Positions 44,134 through 50,015 of a DNA stretch of 64,000 nt are shown in pieces. How positions within the stretch are numbered: position 1 is the stretch's first letter; each line of letters begins with the position of its first letter. Source of the stretch: an uncultured Candidatus Melainabacteria bacterium. Lineage in GTDB: Bacteria > Cyanobacteriota > Vampirovibrionia > Gastranaerophilales > Gastranaerophilaceae. The notes under the pieces are model-generated. The model was not told where the DNA came from. It saw only the letters and a list, made by a program, of their open reading frames with translations, and made no database searches. The position numbers were made by a program, and so were the translations under genes. The stretch lies in contig CAKVLI010000007.1 in the NCBI GenBank assembly GCA_934757155.1, forward strand, positions 1-64,000. The letters run 5' to 3'.

Positions 44134-45252
44134 ATGAATATTCAGCCGATAACTCAACAAAGTTTTAAAGGTTATGACGCACGTCCGCTCAAAGGTTTTC
44201 TTATGAGTTTAAATTGCCGTGGAATTGCGGACGAGATGGCTGCAATCGGTAAAAAAGAAAATTTCAAAATTTTTACGGCTTATGACCCAAATCGAGGTGG
44301 TACAGGTGAATTTATACCGCCTTACAAAAAGTCGACCGATGGACTTTGGGTGCAAGATTTTTGGATGATAGTAAAAAATAAACTTATGGTTTTTGATTGT
44401 GACAAAAGGAGTGAATCAATCAAGAACTTTTTTAACCTAAAATATGATTTCACAGAAAAAATTATGCGCAAAACAGAAGAATTTACCAGTCTGAATAGCC
44501 GATTAAAGGAATTGGTAACAAGAGTTTTTGAAGATCCCGCTTACATGTCAGAATTCAACACAAAACAAATGATGATAAGAGAGTTGCAAGACAAAGCACA
44601 CATTGCGGGCGGAAATATTTTCATCGTAAAAAACGGCAACAAAGACGAAGTGCTTGTTGGCGAAGACGAATTAGAAAATTATTCACTTGATGAAATAGGT
44701 GGAATGTATTGCGCAGACAAAGTTGTTGCTCTTCCACAAATGGATTTTCATTTGGATTTGTTTATTCGCCCGTTGGATAAAAAAAGAATTTTACTTGCAG
44801 ATGACGATTTAACTTTAGAGCTATTAAAAAAACATTCGTCAAAATATACAGGACGTTTTGAATATGAGATGGAATGTAACGACCTTGCTAAAGCTGATGA
44901 AGTCGCAAAAATTCTTGAAGAAAACGACTACGAAGTAATTCGTGTCCCAGGGAGAGTTTATATTGAAGGCTTGAATACATTGGACGGCAGGTCTTATTTG
45001 AGTCACAGATGTAATTATATAAACGCAAATGTTATTAAAAATCCGGACGGAGATTTGGTTTATATAACAAACAAATCTGATATAAACAAAAAGGTTGGTT
45101 TTGATTTTGAGGGAGAATTTATTAAATCTATTTCTCCTTACGTTAAAAAAGAAAAAGTATATTTTATACAAGGCAAAGATAATTTTGTTGCAAGAAAAAT
45201 GTTAAGGAATTACCATGGAGGAATCCATTGTGCATGTACGGAGGTCTTATGA
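44134..45252 (+). CDS. Pentein-fold guanidine-modifying enzyme (agmatine/peptidylarginine deiminase-like)
   Basis: A 372-residue protein with four blocks in the order found in agmatine deiminase and bacterial peptidylarginine deiminase: WVQDFW (Asp75), HIAGGNIFIV (159-161), FHLDLFIRPL (His206, Asp208) and GGIHC near the C-terminus (Cys366, probable nucleophile). These fit a Cys-His-Asp deiminase site, but the exact substrate (free arginine derivative, agmatine or protein arginine) is open. The N-terminus NIQPITQQSFKGY carries a motif seen in other local proteins and no signal peptide. The start at 44134 lacks a good SD. Its stop overlaps the next gene's start (ATGA). Confidence 0.75.
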   Translation: MNIQPITQQSFKGYDARPLKGFLMSLNCRGIADEMAAIGKKENFKIFTAYDPNRGGTGEFIPPYKKSTDGLWVQDFWMIVKNKLMVFDCDKRSESIKNFFNLKYDFTEKIMRKTEEFTSLNSRLKELVTRVFEDPAYMSEFNTKQMMIRELQDKAHIAGGNIFIVKNGNKDEVLVGEDELENYSLDEIGGMYCADKVVALPQMDFHLDLFIRPLDKKRILLADDDLTLELLKKHSSKYTGRFEYEMECNDLAKADEVAKILEENDYEVIRVPGRVYIEGLNTLDGRSYLSHRCNYINANVIKNPDGDLVYITNKSDINKKVGFDFEGEFIKSISPYVKKEKVYFIQGKDNFVARKMLRNYHGGIHCACTEVL

Positions 45253-45476
45253 CAAGAATTCAAAGCGTAGATAACACTCAAAGAAAACCATTTTTAACAC
45301 CGGTGAAAACAGGTATAGCTGCAACAGCCGGTATTGCTTTAACAACGGCTAGAGCATTTACAAATTCAAAAGTATTAAACAAATCCCACAAAGTTGTCGG
45401 TATAATAACGGCTGTTCTGACTCTTTTACATATCGGAACGGTTATGTTTTATCATCACAAGTACAAAAAAATGTAA
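45249..45476 (+). CDS. Small membrane protein co-translated with the deiminase-like gene
   Basis: 75 residues. Two hydrophobic segments (about 20-37, IAATAGIALTTARAF, and 47-66, VVGIITAVLTLLHIGTVMF) are followed by a short basic tail (YHHKYKKM). The start is the ATG at 45249, four bases after GGAGG and overlapping the upstream stop, so translation is coupled. It may anchor or export the deiminase-like protein; that is inference from position only. Confidence 0.7.
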   Translation: MTRIQSVDNTQRKPFLTPVKTGIAATAGIALTTARAFTNSKVLNKSHKVVGIITAVLTLLHIGTVMFYHHKYKKM

Positions 45477-45586
45477 CAAATTAGACTTGTTAATATTACA
45501 CTTTTTTAATCTTTATTATACAATTATCTTGAGAGGTGCGAAAACAAAAACGTGGAACTTATTCGCATACTTCACGAGGCTACAAA

Positions 45587-46261
45587 ATGTTTAACGAAAT
45601 TAAAACGCATGAAATCACTGTCGACATTGTTATTTTAACAATCAAGAACGATGCACTTCAGGTTTTGCTTGTCAAACGTAATAACGAACCTTTTAAAGAC
45701 AAATGGGCAATTCCGGGTGGATATGTAAGAATGTCCGAAAATCTTGACGAAGCTGCAATGAGAGTTTTGAAAGAAAAAACCAACGTAGATAACATCTATC
45801 TTGAACAGCTTTATACATTCGGTGATCCATTGAGACACCCTGTTTCGAGAGTTATAACGGTTGCATATTTTGCTTTGATAAGAGCAGAAGATTTTAATGT
45901 TGTTACTACTCCGGATTTGAGTTGGCATAAAGTTTTTGACCTCCCACCTTTGGCATTCGACCACGAAGAAATTATCCAATACTCACTCAAACGTACTCGA
46001 GAAAGACTGGAAATGTGTCCGGTTGCATACCAATTATTGAACGAAAAATTTACACTTACTGAAATGCAAAAAGCTTATGAAATGATTATGCAGAAAAAGC
46101 TTGATAAGCGTAATTTTAGAAAAAAAGTTATTACAACAGAAGGCTTGAGAGAACTTAACGAATTTTCTAAATCAAGTTCTAAAAGACCTGCAAGACTTTA
46201 CACCTTTGATAACATTAAATTGAACTCAAAAAGAGCGCATTTTATCAGAGGTAAAGCTTAA
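45587..46261 (+). CDS. NrtR-like regulator (degenerate Nudix plus winged helix)
   Basis: 224 residues. The N-terminal Nudix domain has the fold motifs (WAIPGGYVRMSENLDEAAMR), but the catalytic box reads RVLKEK where active Nudix enzymes have REUXEE, so hydrolysis is unlikely. The C-terminal part (FTLTEMQKAYEMIMQKKLDK and RNFRKKVI) matches the winged-helix DNA-binding domain of NrtR-type regulators, which sense ADP-ribose-like ligands and control NAD genes. No NAD gene is adjacent, so its regulon is unknown. The start is the ATG at 45587, seven bases after GAGG. Confidence 0.82.
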   Translation: MFNEIKTHEITVDIVILTIKNDALQVLLVKRNNEPFKDKWAIPGGYVRMSENLDEAAMRVLKEKTNVDNIYLEQLYTFGDPLRHPVSRVITVAYFALIRAEDFNVVTTPDLSWHKVFDLPPLAFDHEEIIQYSLKRTRERLEMCPVAYQLLNEKFTLTEMQKAYEMIMQKKLDKRNFRKKVITTEGLRELNEFSKSSSKRPARLYTFDNIKLNSKRAHFIRGKA

Positions 46262-46280
46262 TAGAAAAAGGAGAAATATT

Positions 46281-46505
46281 TTGCTTACACTAGTTTGGAC
46301 TATACAAGTCGTATCAGCAGTATTATTAATCGTACTTGTCTTAATGCATTCACCAAAAGGCGATGGCATCGCAGGGATTGGTAACGCAGCACAAATGTTC
46401 AGCTCTCAAAAAAGTGCTGAAAAAGGGCTAAACAAACTTACTGCAATAATGGCAGGTATATTCGTTGTATGTGTGTTTTTGTTAGGTTTTGGTATTATCA
46501 AATAA
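46281..46505 (+). CDS. secG: Preprotein translocase subunit SecG
   Basis: Small two-helix subunit of the Sec translocon, 74 residues. The helices are VWTIQVVSAVLLIVLVLMH and AIMAGIFVVCVFLLGFGII, with the conserved loop region SPKGDGIAGIG and MFSSQKSAEKGLNKL between them. The start is TTG at 46281, with AAGGAG seven bases upstream. It follows the NrtR-like gene by 19 bases and probably shares its transcript. A toxin-antitoxin-like module lies directly downstream. Confidence 0.94.
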   Translation: MLTLVWTIQVVSAVLLIVLVLMHSPKGDGIAGIGNAAQMFSSQKSAEKGLNKLTAIMAGIFVVCVFLLGFGIIK

Positions 46506-46507
46506 CC

Positions 46508-46536
46508 TTGACAAAACATAGAAAATCGTAAATAAT
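46508..46536 (+). promoter_or_regulatory. Strong promoter of the antisense RNA
   Basis: TTGACA (perfect -35), a 17-base spacer and AATAAT (five of six). Start would be near 46543. It begins three bases after the secG stop and does not lead into any plus-strand gene. Confidence 0.75.
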
Positions 46537-46542
46537 GTGTAC

Positions 46543-46651
46543 ATAGGGGGAAGCCCTTAAGAGTCAGTTTCTCAAGAGCTTCGCTTCATACCCTATAACC
46601 ATAAAAGAACAATTTTAAGAACCGTTATAATTGCCGTTATGACGGTTTTTA
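46543..46651 (+). ncRNA. Antisense RNA, putative antitoxin of a type I system
   Basis: About 108 bases from the promoter at 46508 to the terminator at 46620-46651. The 5' part folds by AUAGGG/CCCUAU (46543-46548 with 46591-46596), then GAAGC/GCUUC and an inner CUU-GAG/CUC-AAG stem. It is perfectly complementary to most of the 24-codon hydrophobic ORF on the other strand (46593-46667) and to its 3' UTR. No plus-strand reading frame is evident. It does not match tmRNA, SRP RNA or 6S RNA as far as I can see. Confidence 0.6.
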
Positions 46652-46667
46652 TTATTCTTACAGTCAT
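46593..46667 (-). CDS. 24-residue hydrophobic peptide, putative type I toxin
   Basis: A small gene between secG and the metallopeptidase gene. The peptide starts MTVRIIKTVITAIITV and ends in a Leu/Trp-rich segment; only three residues are charged (Arg4, Lys7, Lys18), so it should form one membrane helix like TisB, Ibs or Ldr peptides. GGGGGTGAT (46680-46672), one mismatch from the full anti-SD complement, precedes the ATG with eight bases spacing. The minus-strand promoter at 46746-46774 gives a leader of about 72 bases that folds over this SD. An antisense RNA covers the gene from the other strand. Toxicity is inference. Confidence 0.6.
   Translation of the reverse strand: MTVRIIKTVITAIITVLKIVLLWL
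46620..46651 (+). terminator. Terminator of the antisense RNA, inside the toxin gene
   Basis: AACCGTTATAA-TTGCCG-TTATGACGGTT (11 pairs with one G-T) followed by five T. The same inverted repeat encodes the core TVITAIITV of the peptide on the other strand. Confidence 0.7.
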
Positions 46668-46673
46668 ATTAAT

Positions 46674-46726
46674 CACCCCCTTTCCGACCGATTTCTTCAC
46701 ATAATCGTGTGTGTCGGCGGGGAGTG
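46674..46726 (-). promoter_or_regulatory. 5'-UTR hairpin that sequesters the toxin Shine-Dalgarno
   Basis: In the minus-strand transcript CACUCCCC (46726-46719) pairs with GGGGGUG (46680-46674), which is the SD; inside it CCGAC pairs with GUCGG and CGAUU with AAUCG. The ribosome binding site would be closed until the hairpin is opened or processed. Confidence 0.6.
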
Positions 46727-46745
46727 TAGGTACTACCCGTTTTTT

Positions 46746-46774
46746 ATTCTACAACATATTTTCCCATATGTCCA
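46746..46774 (-). promoter_or_regulatory. Promoter of the putative toxin mRNA
   Basis: On the minus strand TGGACA (five of six), a 17-base spacer and TAGAAT (five of six). Start near 46739. It lies just past the metallopeptidase stop codon and points at the antisense promoter. Confidence 0.65.
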
Positions 46775-46781
46775 TCAGCTC

Positions 46782-48044
46782 TCACACGCTAAATGCAGGA
46801 CCTTTAAAACGTTTATACAATTCCTTTGCTTCATCAGAAATTTTTGTTCCACGCAAGATTTCAGCGTATGTTTCTGCTACAAATTCAAGAGGTGATTTCG
46901 TTGCATAATAAGATATTCCGGCTGCAATTTGTTGCTCTTTGGCATTATTTATAAATTCTTCTGTTATCGAATTGTCTGTAATGCCCCATTCTTTCAACTC
47001 TTCTAAACTCCCCATTTTATTATAAGCAGCTTTTGCAGCTTTTTCATGTTGGAGATGCCCTAATTCGTGATAAATAGTATGATAAGGATTTGCAGGTTTT
47101 ATATTGAATACCACCTTTCCGTTAGAGCCTTTAATCAAGGTTTTCAGTATTTCTGCTTGTTCTTTTGTACCCAACGCTTCAATATCCGTGAAAGTTAATT
47201 TTTTCGCACCGCCGTTTTTTGTTGTCCAAGAAATATCTTTCAAACCTGTGCTTTTGAAGATATTTTTTATAGTTTCCAGTGGAGATAGATTAATCTTTGC
47301 ACACACATTGTTGACATTTCTCAAAGAATCGTGAAGAAGCATTTTATCATTCCAAGAAAAGGCATTTGGATTTCCTTTGTATTTGTTCAACAACTGTTCA
47401 ATTTTCTTAGCTTCTTCTCCGGATTGCAGAAAATCAGATAATTTATAAATATTATCTTTTTCTGACAAACTTTTATTTTTGAGCAATACATTTATTCTTT
47501 TCTTTATGCCTGAGTCAATATTTTTTATAAATTCCGGATTGATATTTATATAATGTCCGCCCAATTTTTCCACATAAGCGGTCATAGCGATTGCCCCTTT
47601 GTCTATCAGTTCTGCATCGGAAATAACACTGATTGGCATCGTTGCCTTGCCTTTAGAATGGTTAAAGATATCCGACAATCCTTTATTTACCCAATTAATA
47701 ACTTCCAAATTATCTAAATCATAATTTTTTATTCCAAGGTTTTCTTTCCCCCATTTAACCGCTTCTTCAATGTTTTTTGCCTCTTTAAAATCCAGATGTT
47801 GTAACGCTTCTTTGGCTTGTGAAGATTTACCTTTGGCAAGTAAAGCTATCGCAATTGCGATTGAACCAACTGCACCAAGTCCTATTCCTATTTTTGCACC
47901 TTTAGATAAACCTCGTTTCTTGCCTTGAATTTCAATGGTGTCATTTTGTATGTCAGGAATTGTTGCAGCCTTGAAACTAACGACATTTTTTTGAATAGCC
48001 GCATTATTATAATTTGTTAACGGTGAATTTGTAATAATAGTCAT
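46782..48044 (-). CDS. Membrane-anchored HExxH metallopeptidase-like protein
   Basis: 420 residues. After an N-terminal segment with QKNVVSFKA (about 18-26) comes one membrane helix (KIGIGLGAVGSIAIAIALLAKG, cut to residues about 51-68). The rest is soluble and helical. Near the C-terminus YHTIYHELGHLQHEKA carries HExxHxxH, and PLEFVAETYAEIL about 55 residues later could give a further metal ligand or catalytic glutamate. Family not identified; such motifs occur in toxin-like and effector metallopeptidases. The ATG at 48044 has no good SD. It may act on the cell's own envelope or on host or competitor proteins; unknown. Confidence 0.7.
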   Translation of the reverse strand: MTIITNSPLTNYNNAAIQKNVVSFKAATIPDIQNDTIEIQGKKRGLSKGAKIGIGLGAVGSIAIAIALLAKGKSSQAKEALQHLDFKEAKNIEEAVKWGKENLGIKNYDLDNLEVINWVNKGLSDIFNHSKGKATMPISVISDAELIDKGAIAMTAYVEKLGGHYININPEFIKNIDSGIKKRINVLLKNKSLSEKDNIYKLSDFLQSGEEAKKIEQLLNKYKGNPNAFSWNDKMLLHDSLRNVNNVCAKINLSPLETIKNIFKSTGLKDISWTTKNGGAKKLTFTDIEALGTKEQAEILKTLIKGSNGKVVFNIKPANPYHTIYHELGHLQHEKAAKAAYNKMGSLEELKEWGITDNSITEEFINNAKEQQIAAGISYYATKSPLEFVAETYAEILRGTKISDEAKELYKRFKGPAFSV

Positions 48045-48063
48045 AGCAACTTTTTTATCTTCT

Positions 48064-48093
48064 ACTATATTTATATAAAGTATTGTAAATCAA
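48064..48093 (-). promoter_or_regulatory. Promoter of the metallopeptidase gene
   Basis: On the minus strand TTGATT, 18 bases and TATAGT, ending 20 bases before the ATG. Confidence 0.45.
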
Positions 48094-48143
48094 AAAAATT
48101 GCCTTATTTTTTTAAATGTAAAGTTAAGTTTTAAAAACCATTC

Positions 48144-49409
48144 TTATATTACCCCGTATTTTCTTCCAAGCTGAGTGAGTATTTCTACCGCTCTATCAAG
48201 GTGGGAGTACTTAAGCGATTTCATAACACAGAGTCGAAGTCTGCATTCTTTTCTGCGAACAGCAGGATAAGTTACGACATTTGTGTACACGCCTTGGTCT
48301 TTTAAATCCTTGTGTAATCTGAATAATGTGCCTTCATCATAAATCATTACCGGCACAATTGCCGACTCTCCTTCCGGAACTTTGAACCCTTTTTGGATAA
48401 GTTTTTCTTTTAGATAATTTGTCTTTTTTAAAAGTTCTTTTCTTCCTGCGCTATCTGTTTCAAATTGTTTAAAAACTTCTATTAATCCACCTGCCGTAGG
48501 CGCCGGAAGTGCTGTTGAAAAGAAATAAGTTCTTGCGTAAAGTCTTAAATACTGAACGATTTCTTTTGATGCGGCACAATATCCACCAAGTCCTGCGGGA
48601 GATTTACTCAACATTCCGACATTCAAATCGATTTTACCAAGAAGTCCGTATTTTTCTGCCGTTCCTTTTCCTGTTGGTCCTACAATGCCTAATCCGTGCG
48701 CATCATCTACCATAACAGCCGCGTTGTAACGCTTTGCTAAAGAGAATATTTCATCAAGTTTAGCGGTCTCTCCGGACATTGAAAATACGCCATCTGTAAT
48801 TATCAATCTGCCGGAGTTTGCGGAATCCAATCTGGAAAGGATTTTTTCTAAATATTCCATATTTCCGTGCGGAAAAACTTTGATTTCTGCACCCGAAAGT
48901 ACGCATCCGTCAAAAATTGAGGCATGATTTGCGCTGTCATTAATTATCACATCGCCTTTGCCGCACAGAGCCGAAACAACACCGATGTTTGTCCCGTAAC
49001 CGCTTGGAAAAACAATGGCGTCTTCTGTGTGATAAAACTTTGCAATTCTCTCTTCAAGCTCTCTGTGTAAATCACTCAATCCGGTGTAATTTGAAACCGC
49101 TCCCATTCCATTTCCGTACTTGGAAAGAGCTTTTTGGGAGGCGCGCAAAACTTTTCTATCTGTTCCCATGTTAAGATAAGAATTTGAGCCAAGCATGATT
49201 ACTTCGTGAACTTCGCCGTTTTTCTCTTTTATTTTGCAAGTTGGTGTTGTGCATCCAAGGCTTTGCATACCCAAGCCTTCATTTCCTGTTAGGACGCCAC
49301 TTGCCAAAATTTCGTTGACGCGGTGTACTTTGTCAAAAAGATGTTCTCCGCTTTTTGTGGTTATAAAATCTTCAAACTTTGATTCGCTAAGCTGTTGTTT
49401 TTCTTGCAT
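48144..49409 (-). CDS. Alpha-oxoamine synthase (BioF/KBL/SPT family)
   Basis: PLP enzyme that condenses an amino acid with an acyl-CoA, losing CO2. Conserved blocks: GSNSYLNMG, YGNGMGAVSNYTGLSDLH, AIVFPSGYGTNIGVV, NDSANHASIFDG, MVDDAHGLGIVGPTGKGTAE and the lysine block GMLSKSPAGLGGYCAAS. The SKS-x2-x-LGG form of the lysine block is closer to what I know of serine palmitoyltransferase-like members than to the GKALG form of typical BioF or KBL. BioF remains plausible because bioA and bioD lie 6 kb away. An N-terminal extension of about 40 residues is present. Confidence 0.85.
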   Translation of the reverse strand: MQEKQQLSESKFEDFITTKSGEHLFDKVHRVNEILASGVLTGNEGLGMQSLGCTTPTCKIKEKNGEVHEVIMLGSNSYLNMGTDRKVLRASQKALSKYGNGMGAVSNYTGLSDLHRELEERIAKFYHTEDAIVFPSGYGTNIGVVSALCGKGDVIINDSANHASIFDGCVLSGAEIKVFPHGNMEYLEKILSRLDSANSGRLIITDGVFSMSGETAKLDEIFSLAKRYNAAVMVDDAHGLGIVGPTGKGTAEKYGLLGKIDLNVGMLSKSPAGLGGYCAASKEIVQYLRLYARTYFFSTALPAPTAGGLIEVFKQFETDSAGRKELLKKTNYLKEKLIQKGFKVPEGESAIVPVMIYDEGTLFRLHKDLKDQGVYTNVVTYPAVRRKECRLRLCVMKSLKYSHLDRAVEILTQLGRKYGVI

Positions 49410-49538
49410 TTACCTCTTCCTTATATTCAGTGATTCTATGGTGATTTTAATAAGAATTGTGGTAAAAGATTATTCCCCGATTGTGTAAACGTTGTGTTAT
49501 AATGGATAAATAAATCTAACTAAAAGGCGGACATAAAT

Positions 49539-50015
49539 ATGACAATTGCAATCTATCCGGGAAGTTTTGATCCCATTACAAACGGACATCTTGATATTTT
49601 GAAAAGCGGCTCTGAAATTTTTGACAAAGTTATTATTGCTATCTCTTATAACGCAAATAAGCAAGGTTTTTTGCCGGTTGAAACTCGAGTAGATTTAATT
49701 CGTAAGAGTATTGAAGGATTAAAAAATGTCGAAGTAGATTATTTTGCCGGATTAACGGTAGATTACGCGAGAAAAAAAGGTGCTTGTGTTCTTTTGAGAG
49801 GGTTGAGAACCTCATTTGACTTTGAATACGAGCTTCAACTTTCACAAACAAACAATGCTCTTATGAAAGATTTGAAAACAGTATTTTTGATTACAAAACC
49901 GGAGTACAATTTTATTTCATCATCAATGGTTCGAGAGATATTGGCAAACAAGGGTGATATTTCAAAATTTGTGCCTAAGCCTGTTAAACATTATTTTGAC
50001 CATTACAAAGTTTAA
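49539..50015 (+). CDS. coaD: Phosphopantetheine adenylyltransferase
   Basis: Adds AMP to 4'-phosphopantetheine in coenzyme A synthesis. The nucleotidyltransferase motif YPGSFDPITNGHLDI is at residues 6-20, the RGLRTSFDFEYELQ block follows near 88, and ISSSMVREI gives the ISSTxxR motif. The 158 residues are normal. An SD (AAAGGCGG) precedes the ATG. The stop overlaps the convergent CheA gene by four bases. Confidence 0.97.
   Translation: MTIAIYPGSFDPITNGHLDILKSGSEIFDKVIIAISYNANKQGFLPVETRVDLIRKSIEGLKNVEVDYFAGLTVDYARKKGACVLLRGLRTSFDFEYELQLSQTNNALMKDLKTVFLITKPEYNFISSSMVREILANKGDISKFVPKPVKHYFDHYKV

Noticed and set aside
46543..46651. 6S RNA, SRP RNA or tmRNA
   Set aside because: Length, fold and conserved motifs do not match: no SRP tetraloop, no tag-coding region, no large central bulge.
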